64,000 bases of DNA, from the NCBI GenBank assembly GCA_947095585.1, contig OX352762.1, forward strand, positions 14,177,969-14,241,968. Direction: 5' to 3'. Below, piece by piece: positions 1 to 10,855 of this stretch (the stretch's first letter is position 1; each line of letters starts with the position of its first letter). This DNA is from Nephrocerus scutellatus (taxonomy: Eukaryota; Arthropoda; Insecta; Diptera; Pipunculidae). The notes under the pieces were generated by a model that ran no database searches, was not told where the DNA came from, and worked only from the letters and a program-made list of their open reading frames with translations. Made by a program: the position numbers and the translations under genes.

Positions 1-719
1 CTGAGTCGATAATATTATGTACTGTAGTCACTTTTTTTGGCGGGCATATTCTGCGTTATATCAATGCGGAGCGTTTTGTCCTGAATGTAAAATAACGTGC
101 GATGATGGAATAATGTTTCACGTTTTTTTTTTGGGTGATATTGATAGCTGCCGTTGAATAGGAAGTGTGTGTGCGTGTGGATATGCATGGGAGGCGGTTA
201 TCTAAGCAACGGTGCCTGCAAGAGGCTCACTGAACAACCCCAGGGTATTGATTTGGCAAATTATGTGTAATCGGGTAGAAAAATTCAAGTGTGTTTATCG
301 CTTTCTTTCGCTGTTGTTCGAATAAGCAACGTAAATTTTTTGTTTTATTCGATAACATTGAGAATTAGACTTGTTCTGATATGTAGTAGGTGTACACATT
401 TATGCGATACAGGAAGCTGCACATAGTATATATATTACATAGCGAGCATGGCAAGTGGAGTTTATCGTGCAAGTTAGAAGCTTGAAGCATAAGGCTGTAG
501 CCGAGTGCGGCAATCTAGCGCGCACTTTTAAGCGAGTAATGTACGCTATTTTCCACACGACCAAAACAACTTTTTCTGCTAAATCGTTTATGCGCAATGC
601 AAAATTACTCTGGAAATGTGTGTTCGCTGTGACTGCAGTAAAAAACAAAAGTATTTTATATATTAACTCACTAGTGTGTACAGCGGCTACTTTTGAGGCT
701 GGGTAATAGTGTATGAAAG
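1..719. other. Intergenic DNA, no gene recognised
   Basis: AT-rich sequence with short GT runs near 165-180. Open frames here are short, overlap on opposite strands and carry no motif I recognise, so I treat them as chance frames. Confidence 0.5.
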
Positions 720-870
720 ACTCACTTTCGTCTATGGGCGTTTTTCTTTTCTTTTTTATTTCTTTTATATTAACTTTGCATGCCCGGTTGTCTGTCGTTG
801 GCTGGCTGGTTGGCCAAATCTTGTGATAAATTTTTAACCGATTTCCCAAAGTCCAATATTAATCACATAC
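720..870. repeat. Dispersed repeat family C, copy 1
   Basis: A T-rich stretch, then a GGCT/GGTT run, then the string GTGATAAATTTTTAACC and a CCCAAAG motif. The same order of elements recurs at about 8990-9111, where the GGCT run is longer. Two related copies 8 kb apart point to a dispersed, probably non-autonomous repeat. Class unknown. Confidence 0.5.
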
Positions 871-2549
871 TAAGCCCAAATTACTAAATTTTTTGTTTAC
901 GTAACAATTCGATGATCCAGTGTGATTGCTTTGTCAGTCGCTCAATTCTTAACCGCTGAAAAGGCATAACACTAGCAGTAGTTTGTTTTGAGTGCTGTCA
1001 TTGTCCCTTCGCATCACGGTTCGTCTCGATTGAGTCGGAGTGTGCGTAATGTGACTGTGGGCGGGTTCAGGATTAATGTGTGACACATTGGAGGGCTTAG
1101 ATCGAATCTCTCGGCCCTTTGGACTTCAAATTCCTCGAACACCTTATTGTTGTGTAGGAAGTAACATTTACTTTCTTCGTATGTAGCTTTAATAATAGCT
1201 ATAAGCTTTTCTGGAATACCCCTCTTTCTGTATAAGCCTTACTCAAGCTATGACGACCATTTTAGAATAAAAATGAGCCGTTCTCAAGTGATGTGGATAC
1301 CAACGGACAGCATTTCATTTTTATTTTAATAGATTTGACCAAATTCAGCTACTTCCTTAAACCGTAAAATAAATTTTCTACTAATTTTAAATATAATCTG
1401 ATGAGTTATCCGATCTCTGATCAAGTTCTTCAAACCTGTCATCATGCAGCTACCTTAAAGGTAATATATTGAACTGACACCTATTTCATTCTAATAAATT
1501 TTGAAGATAACATATCAAGCCATCAAGGGCATATCCAGCCGGACAAAAATCCCGCAATCTAAACGCAATATATTACAATGTAAGTGTATATTAAAATCAT
1601 TAATGAGGCCAGTTTCCACGTGTGGTAGAAAATTCCATACAACAAAAACGAAGAAGCAAAATGCATTATGCCATGTCATCATGCAGTTCCTCTGAAATGG
1701 ACAATCGGCTGGACGAAGCGTTGACATTTGGCAATTATAGTACCCATATGACAACAAAAGACAGAGTTTTTCCTTCCCACACAATTGGTCGAACCATTTT
1801 CCTCCCCCATTTTTCTTTTCGTTTAATTTCGTTTCTGTTTCCACTAAATTTAATTGCCACACACAACATGTGCATCATCAAGGACCGTTTCCCAATTGCG
1901 AGTGTGCACGTTTTAGACCAAAACAACACTCAAATAAACGGGTCCAACAAATGCAATTGTCTCGATCGAAGTGTTATTGTCAGAAGTGAGTGGTGGTTGG
2001 TGGTTGCCAGCGTAGAACGAAGCGACGAGAGGGTAGATTTGTATTCAAATTTGCTATAACAGGAAATGTCACTCAACTGTTGCTGGTAAATTTCGTGCTC
2101 GACACGATGCATTCACATTGCTAGCAGTAATTAAACTGTGATTAGATAAAATTTTACTGTACTCTTTTTCGACCAAAATGTGGACAAGTTTTCCTCTTAT
2201 ACTCGAGAACATGGTAAGATATCTGGTTATGTGACCGAAGTTGTGTACCATTTGACAATTGTTTCAATTACGCTCTGTGTGCAGGTGTATTAGAAATACG
2301 ACTGTGTCAAGAATATGACAATATCGCATATAGAAAAGCAAAGAAAAACACTTCAGTGGTAAAGCGTAGAACATATAAGAAATTGTGTTAATTGTATTGT
2401 AACCATTTCGCAATATTTCCATGACGTAATACAGAATAGTTGAGAACAGAGGAGGATAATGTAATGTGACAGTTTTTCATTACGTAGGGTCAATCCTGGG
2501 TGCTTTTCATACTCAAAATAGGCATATGAGGTCATGAATTAGCAAAGAA
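871..2549. other. Intergenic DNA, no gene recognised
   Basis: About 1.7 kb of AT-rich sequence. Overlapping open frames up to 145 codons occur on both strands around 1500-2060, but they show no recognisable domain, no shared repeat and no clear start context. I see no gene. Confidence 0.4.
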
Positions 2550-4420
2550 TTTTAGGCCTCTAAGTATCTCATCGTAAAGGCTGTGGAGCGAATTCTAGAT
2601 CATCATATCCAGTAACGATTTGAAGTCACAGTCAAGCATCAAGGTCTCAACGCGCATATCTCAAGACCGCCCTACATGAGGTAGTCCGCATGATTGAGGG
2701 CACGATTAACTACAAGCAGATCACGTTTGCTACCTTTTTAGATATAAAAGGGGCCTTCAACAGTGTTCACATGGGCAATTAAGAAAGCTCTGACTCAGTC
2801 AGGAGTGGAATCCTTCCTTACGCAATGTATCGATCATATCCATGCTCGATAGCCGGATTATACATGCCAACCTTGGCAGCTGTAACATTATCAAAAGAGT
2901 CAACAGAGGCACCCCAAAAGAGGGGTCTGGTGGTAATAAACCTGAAGGGGCCTGAAGAGGATAGGACGAAGGTAGTTGCGTACGCAGATCACGCCATCTG
3001 TCTACTCGTATAGGGCCAGTACCTTTCCGTGATCAGTGAAGTCATGCAAAGGGCCATGGGTAAAGTAAGCTCTTGGCAACAACCTTGGTGTCAACCCTGG
3101 GGAGACTGAAATGGTATTGTTCACCACTAAATCCGCCAAATATCTCGGACTACTAGTGAATAGTAAGCTTAGCTGGAAGGCTAACATAGACAACGTGGCT
3201 AAGAAATTATGTGTGGCCCATTATGACAGCAGCAAAATTATCGGTAGGAAATGGGGTCTTTAACCAAAGACGGCCAATTCTTACCGCTGTATTGCTATTC
3301 TGGTGGCCAGCGATGAAAAAGAAGTATAACGCCACTAAACTCAGCCGGTTACAGCGATCAGCAGCAGTAGGCATCACAAAAGCTCTACGGTCTTTCCCGA
3401 CCGAGGCCCTTAACACCTTCTTGCACCTATTACTTTCTGGCATATTTATCAAGTATGTTGCGACGGTGCAGTGAAGTACGACTCAGAGAATCTGGGTGGT
3501 TTATTGCTAGACCATACGGGCACTGTAATATACTGCAGACAGTACTTTGGTTCAACAAAAAATTGACGCAACAATATTTACTGACGGACCCAAGATGAAG
3601 GACGGAGTCAGTGCAGGTATCTTTTTGGATGATCTAAATCTGTCAAGGTTATAAAAGCTATCCGATGCAGCAGCTAGCATTTTTCAGGCAGAGATCCTAG
3701 CAATAACGGAGGCCTGATGGCCACTTAGGCTCAAAAAACGCACAAATCGGAAGGGTTGGTATATGTGTTGATAGCCAATCTGCCAAAGGGCAATTTATGC
3801 AACCAAAATATACTAGAAACTCGTACAACAGTGCCAAGAAGTATTGGCATCGATCAGCCAATTCCTGGACATGTTATATAGATGGTAATGAGAGGGCGGA
3901 CGAATTAGCTAAGATGGGCGTCGCTTTGGACACCGGCTCTATGGAGAGGATAAGCAGCTGTCCACTGAGCTCAGTTAATGAACAAAGACACTCCTTTTTA
4001 ATACTACGTCACAGCTCAGGTGGAGCAGTCTGTCGAACTGCGGAATATCAAGATTGATATGGCCATCCTACAGCAAAAGGAAAACCAACGAATTGTTATC
4101 TAGAAACCGAAAGGATATTGCCAGAGTTTTGGCTATCAGCATGGGTCAGTAGCCTTCTCATACACTTCCTCTGCAGTTGTCCGGCCCTAGCAGGGTCAAG
4201 ACACCGCATTTTAGGTAAACCATTTTTTCACGACCTGAGAAAGCTCTCAGATTACAGCGTCATCGAGTTGGTCAAGTATCTGAACGCTACAGGCTTGAAT
4301 TAAACCCCACTTAAATATCCGTGCTAGGTCCCTCGAGATTTGTGGCATCAAAATAGCGCACACTTGCGCTAATTGAGGACCTCCAGAGCACAGCGGGGTG
4401 CACCAATCTATCTGCCTACC
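2550..4420 (+). mobile_element. Decayed LOA/R1-like LINE with reverse transcriptase and RNase H remnants
   Basis: Conceptual translation in shifting frames gives pieces of a LINE ORF2 in the expected order. They are an RT palm piece with FLDIKGAFNSV near 2735, the catalytic box read as YADH instead of YADD near 2975, and KYLGLLVNSKLSWKAN near 3140. An RNase H start with IFTDGPKMKDG lies near 3570, an RNase H end with DGNERADELAKMG near 3885, and a C-terminal zinc-finger-like tail near 4150-4300. The RNase H after the RT favours the LOA/I group. Many stops and frameshifts and the lost aspartate show it is dead. A probable 3' untranslated part runs to about 4420. Confidence 0.75.
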
Positions 4421-4599
4421 TAGGGTAATTGCTCTGGTAAACGGACACCTCTTGTAATCGGCCAGATTTTCCCTTTTTTCTTCTTCAAATAACAACACCG
4501 TATAAAAAATTGTATCAATGTGTAAATACATATTCAAATTAGAATATGTTACATCGATAAAACCAAAACAAGAGAGAAGTTTTTAAAAACTTTTAATTA

Positions 4600-4945
4600 C
4601 CATGACTTGACTCCTTTTTGTCTGTATTTTCGACTAATTTGAGGTCCTTTTTATCCAACTTCCTCAAGACCTAGAGAGCTGAAGTTCTGTGGGTGTCTAA
4701 GTCCAAAATATAAGTTTTTATATTCCGCTTGTGACGTGTGTTTGGCGTTTCGCATGTGGTGCGTGTGATGGTTAAAAAGGCCGCCACTTTCTCTTTTTTA
4801 AGTCCTTTTTAACCACCTAGAGGGCTGAAATTTTGTAAGTAGCTCAATATCCCGCTTGTGACACGTCTGATGCGTGGAAAAATAGGCTCAACCTTAAAAA
4901 ACAAATATTTTGGCGATTATTACCAAATAATAAAGGACTGTGTGA
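4600..4945 (+). repeat. Dispersed repeat family B, copy 1 (two degenerate sub-units)
   Basis: Two tandem sub-units share the motifs GTCCTTTTTAACCACC, GGGCTGAAATTTTGT and CGCTTGTGAC, followed by TTTTGGCGATTATTACC. Related copies lie at 53680-53945 (same orientation) and 62590-62790 (opposite orientation). The right end, near AAAGGACTGTGTG, abuts the G/T-rich minisatellite. No coding potential; class unknown. Confidence 0.6.
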
Positions 4946-6160
4946 CTTGAGGTGGATTTTGGGTGGTCTTTTTGGGGTTCTTTGTGGTTTTGGAGCGGAG
5001 TCTTGATTTGGTTTTGAGAGGGGCCTAATTGGCGTCAAAACGGCGTATGAATAGGGTCTTGAGGTGGTCTTGAGAGAAGTTTTGAAGGGATCTTAAGGGT
5101 TTTTAAGAGGGGTCCTGAGGAGTTTTTGTGATCCTAAGGGGGTCTTGAATAGCTCTCGAGTGGGATCTTTTGGGTTTTTTTCGGTTTTTTTTGTGGTCTT
5201 GTGGGTGTTCTCGAGTGGGTCTGATGGGTTTTTTTTAGAGCGTCTTAAGTACGGTCTTAATGGGACCTTCAGAGGGTCTTGAGGTTGTCTTGAGGTGATC
5301 TTGAGAAGAGTCTTGAGGGGGTCTTGGGAAGATTTTAAGTGGGTCTTAAGGGGGTTTTGAGGGTTTTTGAGAGGTGTCCTGAATGGTTTTTGTGCAAATC
5401 TTAAGGAGGTTTGATGGTTTTTTTAAGCTCCTTTTTCTCTCTGGAGGGGTCTCTTGAGAGAGTATTAAGGGGTCTTGAGAGATTCTTAAGAGGGTTTGGA
5501 GATGGTCTTGAGATGTTCTTGAGGGCAATTTTAAGAGGGTTTTGAAAGTGGTTATGAGGACTTTTTGAGCGGGTCGTGAATGGGTTCGTAAAGGAGTCCT
5601 GAGAGTGGTCTTGACGTGGTTTTCGTTTGTTCTTGATCGGTTACTGAGATGGTTTAAGTGGGAACTTGAGGCGCTTTCAAGGGGATCTTGATTGTTTTAA
5701 GAGAGGTCCTGACGAGCTTTTGATAGGGTCTTGAGTGGGGTCTTGAGTCAGATCTTGAGTGGAAGGGTTTTTGAGGGGTCTTAAGGGGAGTCTTGAAGGG
5801 ATTACTAAGTGGTGTCCTTAGGGTGTTTAAGGGTTCTTGAGTGGGGTCTTAAGGGTGGATCTGATGGAGGTGTAGAGGGGTCTTGAGGTGATTTTGAGAG
5901 GGTCTTGAATTTAAACTCGAGGGTGTGTTGAGTGGTTACTGAGGGGATTTTAAAGGGGTCTTTTGGTGGTTGTTTAGGGAGTCTTAATTGGATCTTGTGG
6001 CAGTTTTAAGGGAGGTACTTTGGTTGGTCTGAAGAATGGTCTTATGGTGATCTTGAGGAGGTCTTGAGTAGGTTACGAGGCAGACATTTTTGGGGTCTTT
6101 TGGATATCTTCAGGGGTTCTTTTGGGGCCTTTTTTAAATATTTTAGGTTCTTTTTGTAGG
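4946..6160 (+). repeat. G/T-rich degenerate minisatellite upstream of the first secreted-protein gene
   Basis: About 1.2 kb built from irregular variants of GGGTCTTGAG, GGTTTTTGAGAGGGGTCCTG and similar units of 10-25 bp. The plus strand (the sense strand of the downstream gene) is strongly G/T-biased and has many GGGG runs. It begins after dispersed repeat B and ends 0.85 kb before the start codon at 7007. The array at 10856-12115 has the same distinctive units in the same order, for example the GGAGGTTTGATGG and GGACTTTTTGAGCGGGTC segments. It was therefore duplicated with the gene rather than arising twice. Its open frames are low-complexity and not credible as genes. Confidence 0.85.
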
Positions 6161-6780
6161 GGTCGATATTCCCATTCCATAATTGAAATAACAGATATTT
6201 TATTAAAAACTAAAAATTATAAAATAAAATAGTAATATTTTTTTTTAAACTGCTTGTATTGAAACATAGCTAGCTAGCATAGCTAACCCGTAAAGGTAGA
6301 AATTAAAGTAGATTTTTAGCAACTAGAGCTGTTGTAAAATGATGAATTAAAATTCCTGGAAAGTTGATAATGAAAACTTGATATAATCAATAATGAAATC
6401 CAAAGTACATCGTTCAGGCTGATGGTTGTAATAATAAAACTCAAAAAACGAATATAACTGCAATGTGACTCAAAGTTACAGTATGCCAGGAAGAGGGTTA
6501 AAAAATAATTTTTCTTTTATCTACTATATTCCTATATCAGTTAAGTCTTGTCGGCTGGTAACATTGTTATCTCTATTTGCTAATCTTAATCAGATCACAG
6601 AAAAAAATTGTCTGGGCTCATTTCGCTTCGTTTCTAAGTTAAAAATCTTACCTAAGAATGTGAATATTTCTCAAGCGTATTGAAACCGTGAATCGTTAGT
6701 AATGTATATTTGTACCATCTTTTTGGAAATGTACTCGTAGGTATGTAGGTATATAGTGACAGTTGCGTTAATTCATTTTA
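6161..6780. other. 5' flank of the first duplicated gene
   Basis: AT-rich, non-coding. Matches 12116-12560 in patches, for example TATAACTGCAATGTGACTC near 6453 and near 12262, so it belongs to the duplicated unit. A 72-codon frame at 6465 is not supported because the matching region in the second unit does not preserve it. Confidence 0.6.
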
Positions 6781-6835
6781 TTTGCACCAAAGCATAGGCA
6801 AACAACAAACGACAACTTGGGATTGTAAATTATAG

Positions 6836-6912
6836 TTATCTCTCAGAATACTTTGGCACGATAAGCATTAAGGAAGGGTATAAAAGCGCCTCATTAGATC
6901 ACAATCACTCAT
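6836..6912 (+). promoter_or_regulatory. Core promoter of the first secreted-protein gene
   Basis: TATAAAAG at 6879-6886 lies 128 bp before the ATG. About 30 bp further on, an ACTCATAGT segment near 6906-6914 is a plausible initiator. GATAAG at 6860-6865 and TTATCT at 6836-6841 are GATA-factor-like sites, which are common upstream of gut and fat-body genes in flies. The whole block is almost unchanged in the second unit (12625-12705), the best evidence that it matters. Confidence 0.7.
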
Positions 6913-7006
6913 AGTAGTGTTTTCAAGTGTCAAGTGCAAGTTTAAGTCTTCTCCTCATCATCAATCCGCAAACTATTTTCGACCGCAAACTAAAAACGAA
7001 TAGAAA

Positions 7007-8404
7007 ATGTCACCAATTTCTTTGCTGGTTTTTCTAAGCTTTGCGGTTTTTCTACAAACGAATGCCGATCTAGATTTTAGTTTAATAGCAAGAGCTGTAA
7101 ATTTATTTGTTAATAGAGAATGCGCTGCGGCTGATAATGAGATGCTTGAAATGAAGTTTCCACCAAGCGATATTGAAAGAATAGTTGATCACACTTATCA
7201 AGAGGACATTTATAATTTTGATGGCCTTAACAATTGTGCTCAGAAACTGACTAATCTTACGACTAAATATCACTTCTTGAAATTTTTGTGGCAACAAGTT
7301 GTTTCTCACTCAAGTCCAATCACAAATCTTACCATATATGTAAATTATATAGATTCGCTTTCCAAACTCATCGTTGAAACAGAAAATTACGAAGAAATAA
7401 GACAGAGGACAGAGCAATTGCGCAAAAGGGTGCAATTCGGTTTCCAAATCAAAGCTACCGAACAGCTTAAGGATATTGTGATGTCTGGATTCTGTTCTAA
7501 TACTAGCGATTTTGAAACGATGACCTCGTTTTTGGTAAAATTCGACAAGGATGTTGCCGGCCTCATTTTGAGTTCAGTAATTAAAAAAGCCTTTGATGAA
7601 ATGCCTAATCAGGATCTCCTTCGCTGTGTGGTCGCCAGCAGAGAAATATCGCTTACTGCAACAGCTTTGTTTACTTTCTACTTGAGTTTTAAGCCATATC
7701 AGAACAGCGACAAAGATACCACAATGCTTCTTGCTGAATTCTTATGGCGTCTGCAATTTCAACAAGAAAACGCAGAACTATTGTCAAAATCAGAATTAAA
7801 ACCTGTGAACCGTATAATTGAAGAACTACACTTAGATTTGCACAGAATGTATACTGATATTATAACTAAGCAACTGCCCTTTCACATACAGTGTTTATAC
7901 TTTGGCAAACGATTTTGCCTTCGGAATTCTGCATATGGGGAATACATGTACTCGCCGATTGATGACAAGCAGAGTGATAGTCTACGCTACGTCTTCACCA
8001 TGATCGATAAAAGCGCTGACAATCAAAGTTACTGGTTTGCTAGGAAATATCCAACTGAAGATCTTACGTTTCAGCTTATTAGTGATTTTAAAGGAGAGAA
8101 CTTGGTTGTGTCCGAATTGGAGCGCCTAGAATCGGATTTATTGGACTATAGCTACAACAGCAGTACTAAATATCATAATGCGATGACACTTATAAAAGGA
8201 TCAACTGACGGTCTGCAAACCGCATGGAATCTTCAACCGAAGGATGATAATTTTAAAATTATGCATTTACGTTCGCAGGAATATCTGTGCCTATTTCATT
8301 TAAAAAGTGACACACTCAGGCGATTCGTTTTAACATCGTCGTTGGCTAACAGCTGGATGACTTTAAATTTTAGCAACTGTTTGTGGAAAATCGTGGATTG
8401 TTGA
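7007..8404 (+). CDS. Secreted protein of a dipteran paralogous family, copy 1 (465 aa)
   Basis: Intronless frame of 465 codons. The N terminus is a clear signal peptide: a short polar start, a hydrophobic core LLVFLSFAVFL, and a small-residue cleavage region near residue 20. Residues 22-290 look mainly helical, with several N-glycosylation sequons (NLT twice, NTS). Residues 298-465 look all-beta and contain YGEYMYSPIDDKQ followed by VFTM. From memory this resembles the EY-Y...D..R.VFT repeat motif of secreted DUF4803-type dipteran proteins; that link is an impression, not a search result. There are nine cysteines, including a C-terminal pair with the last residue Cys. No catalytic motif is seen, so the function is unknown. 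The ATG lies 128 bp after the TATA box, and the 12796-14199 copy keeps the same start. Confidence 0.85.
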   Translation: MSPISLLVFLSFAVFLQTNADLDFSLIARAVNLFVNRECAAADNEMLEMKFPPSDIERIVDHTYQEDIYNFDGLNNCAQKLTNLTTKYHFLKFLWQQVVSHSSPITNLTIYVNYIDSLSKLIVETENYEEIRQRTEQLRKRVQFGFQIKATEQLKDIVMSGFCSNTSDFETMTSFLVKFDKDVAGLILSSVIKKAFDEMPNQDLLRCVVASREISLTATALFTFYLSFKPYQNSDKDTTMLLAEFLWRLQFQQENAELLSKSELKPVNRIIEELHLDLHRMYTDIITKQLPFHIQCLYFGKRFCLRNSAYGEYMYSPIDDKQSDSLRYVFTMIDKSADNQSYWFARKYPTEDLTFQLISDFKGENLVVSELERLESDLLDYSYNSSTKYHNAMTLIKGSTDGLQTAWNLQPKDDNFKIMHLRSQEYLCLFHLKSDTLRRFVLTSSLANSWMTLNFSNCLWKIVDC

Positions 8405-8442
8405 CTTACAGTTAACTGTATTACTCCTATATGTCTCCCATA

Positions 8443-8465
8443 AATAAACAAATATTATTAATAAA
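8443..8465 (+). terminator. Polyadenylation signals of the first secreted-protein gene
   Basis: AATAAA at 8443-8448 and again at 8460-8465, about 40-60 bp after the TGA stop. The same string (ATAAATAAACAAATATTA) exists downstream of the second gene only after the nested transposons, near 23895. Confidence 0.7.
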
Positions 8466-8469
8466 ATGC

Positions 8470-8989
8470 AATTTTTCTATGTTGTTTGATTGGTAAAAAT
8501 ATTTTATTCGTTTCCCGACGTGCAAACAGGAAGTGGTTTGCTCCCGTCACCGAACAGATGGAAGAAAGTCATCTTAAATTTTCAAAATTCCCAATGAAAC
8601 ATATTTTGCTTTGTTGTTGGTCGCTGGTCGGTCCCTCTTTCTTATCGTCATATTGATAGGCGGGGAATATTTGACACATTTGTGAACATTTACCAATATT
8701 TTAAATCCTAAACGAAATATGGGTCGAATATTAAATAAGGTACAGTCTGTGCTAAAAGTATTGAATATTAAGTGTACATTGAAAATCGTCGTAATTTAAA
8801 AACAAAACAAAATTGAAAATAAATTAAAGAATACCTTACAAATATGCTTTAAATCGTTAGAAACTAAACTGTTTACTTCATTTAATATGTTAACTGACAT
8901 TTTAGCCACCAAGTTTGAAATACTTGTTGTATCTATCTATCTTTTTATTGAGTGTGGATATGTTATATATATCTAAATAGGCAAAGACA
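8470..8989. other. 3' flank of the first duplicated gene, then AT-rich spacer
   Basis: 8470-8665 matches 23910-24094 closely (for example CGTTTCCCGACGTGCAAAC in both), marking the right part of the duplicated unit. Beyond about 8665 the match fades and the sequence is AT-rich with nothing recognised. Confidence 0.65.
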
Positions 8990-9111
8990 AAACAGCTCAC
9001 TACCTTTTTTAATTCTCTATATTAAGTTCGCGTGCCCGTGCCTGGCTGGCTGGCTGGCTGGCTGGTCAGATTTTGTGATAAATTTTTAACCCACTTTCCA
9101 AAGACCGATTT
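8990..9111. repeat. Dispersed repeat family C, copy 2
   Basis: T-rich start, five tandem GGCT units near 9043-9063, then GTGATAAATTTTTAACCC. This is the order seen at 720-870. It lies directly before a SINE remnant. Confidence 0.5.
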
Positions 9112-9236
9112 TATTGGAATTTCGTCGGTCCAAGGCCGAGCTTTTCGCGACAATTTGTGATGTACATGTATATATTTGGACACAAACGGAAGGGACCTAC
9201 AATTTAAGGATCCGAACGACGAATTGAGAAGCTTTC
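9112..9236 (-). mobile_element. tRNA-derived SINE, truncated minus-strand copy
   Basis: Matches the body and tail of the full SINE at 41749-42034 in reverse orientation. Shared strings include GGACCTACAATTTAAGG and GAATTGAGAAGCTTTCCGT. The tRNA-like head is missing. It abuts the 3' tail of an RTE-type LINE on the same strand. Confidence 0.65.
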
Positions 9237-10855
9237 CGTACTTACTTACTTATGTCCTATATCCCCTTGTTGGTACTAGGGTCTCTACTATGCCTATGCG
9301 CCCTCGCGTGCTGTTCATGGCAATGAGCTTCAGCTCTCTCCAACTCTTCCCCAATTGCCGTGACTCCTCTTCAACTGTTTTGCGCCATGTATTTCTCGGA
9401 CGACACGTTCTTCTACCATCCTGAGATAACGGATTCCATTGCATTGCATAGCTTGCTATGAAACTGTCGCCTTTCGGAGTGTATGACCAATCCACTGCTA
9501 CTTCCGTCGTTGGATGGTTGTGCCTATTGGTTCCTGACCCGTTCTCTGATAAAGATGTTTGTTAGAGATGCGGTTAGGCCAAAAAACCCTTAAGTTGTTC
9601 CGTAGGCACCTAATTACGAAAGTTTTTAATCTTTTTCTGATAGAAGCGGTCAACTTCCAAGTGCTGCAGCCATACAACAGCACAGATTCAACATTTGAGC
9701 GGAACAGTCGGCTTGGTGCTTAAGCTGTTCGCATTGATTTGCCATATCATGGACATCATTCCAAACACCGATTTTGCTTTGCCGATTCGGTTGACAATGT
9801 CCTATTCGGTTTCACCTTCGGTCGAGACAATACTCCCAAGATATTAGAAACTCTCTTCTGTCTCTAACGGCTGTCCAGCAATGTTACTGAGTTAGTGCCG
9901 ATGTTGATGATTTCGGTTTTGGCAACATTTGCCTCCCTCTCCACATTTATTGTCATTTGGTGCAGCTCCATAATTCTGTGTGAGAGTAAACAAACGTCAA
10001 ATGCCTCTCCAGTTTTCGTACTCCATAAGACTACCTTTTTTAGGGAGGTTGACAATCATTCCCTTCTTCCAATCATCGTGGAAACTTTCTGCCTCCCAAG
10101 CTCTCTCTACAAGAGGATATAAAAACTCTGCTGATGTCGTTGGAGCTGCACACAGAAGCTCTGCGGGTATACCATCTAGTCCTACCGACTTGTTGTTCTT
10201 CAGTGCATTGATCGCGGTAGCGGTCTCGTCTTTACTAAGAGTTGAGGTGCGAATTCGGGAAATTGTTACTTGCGGCAGCTTTGTTTGATTTGGGTTCTCT
10301 TTGGTGATTCTGTAAACGGTTCTGCTATCACACCTGCTCGCTGCTTCCTCTTCTTCTGAGGCCAGGTTTTTAATATAATCACGTTTGTCACGTCTTACAC
10401 TACGCTGCACTTCTCTCATTTTGCTTCGATACAGGGACTCTAGCTCGACCCTCGCACCTTCCAATGTTTCTGAATGGTTGTCGGCAGTGAGCTGCTTATT
10501 GTTTCCACTCCTTGCGATAAATGATCCCTTAATTGTTGGCGTACTGAGGGGATCTTTAGCCGGTCGATGTTATACCTAGGCATTCGAATGATATTGCGGA
10601 CTCTTTGAACTGATGCAGTACGTAACTTAACAGTAGCTACCATACGGTGATGATCCCGTCCCATATCCATGTCGGCTCCTCGTCTGTTTCGGACGTCTAA
10701 AAGACAGCTCCAAAACCGTCGGCTGATCGCCACATGGTCGATTTGGTTGGATGATGATTGCCTGTCAGTTGACACCCAGCTGACCTTGTGGCAAGTATTA
10801 TGCTCAAATATGTTGCCTCCTATGACAAGTTTGTTGGTGTTGCAGAAAGTGGGTC
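9237..10855 (-). mobile_element. RTE-type LINE, 5'-truncated and internally deleted
   Basis: Read on the minus strand, the fragments come in ORF2 order. First is an endonuclease end (NQIDHVAISRRFWSCLLDVR, 10775-10440). Then, in a shifted frame, comes a linker and start of the RT (NNKSVGLDGIPAELL, then YENWRGI, 10464-9997). Then comes DVCLLSHRIMELHQM (from about 10001), and finally the C-terminal WPNRIS and GRRTCRPRNTW regions. Translation jumps from ENWRGI straight to DVCLLSHRI, so most of the RT palm is deleted; the copy at 24690-25946 retains sequence in between. The 3' end carries an AAGT-type tandem tail at 9238-9250, as expected of RTE elements. Dead copy. Confidence 0.8.

Noticed and set aside
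400..2112. Several 60-149-codon frames near the left edge
   Set aside because: They overlap on opposite strands, lack motifs and have no promoter or splice context I could support.
4946..6160. Open frames within the G/T-rich array (for example 5346-5528 minus, Pro/Ser/Thr-rich)
   Set aside because: Low-complexity artefacts of the repeat; not preserved at the same place in the duplicated array.
7103..7309. Antisense 68-codon frame, with a counterpart at 12898-13104
   Set aside because: Both are mirror frames of the conserved secreted-protein coding sequence; their conservation follows from the sense strand.
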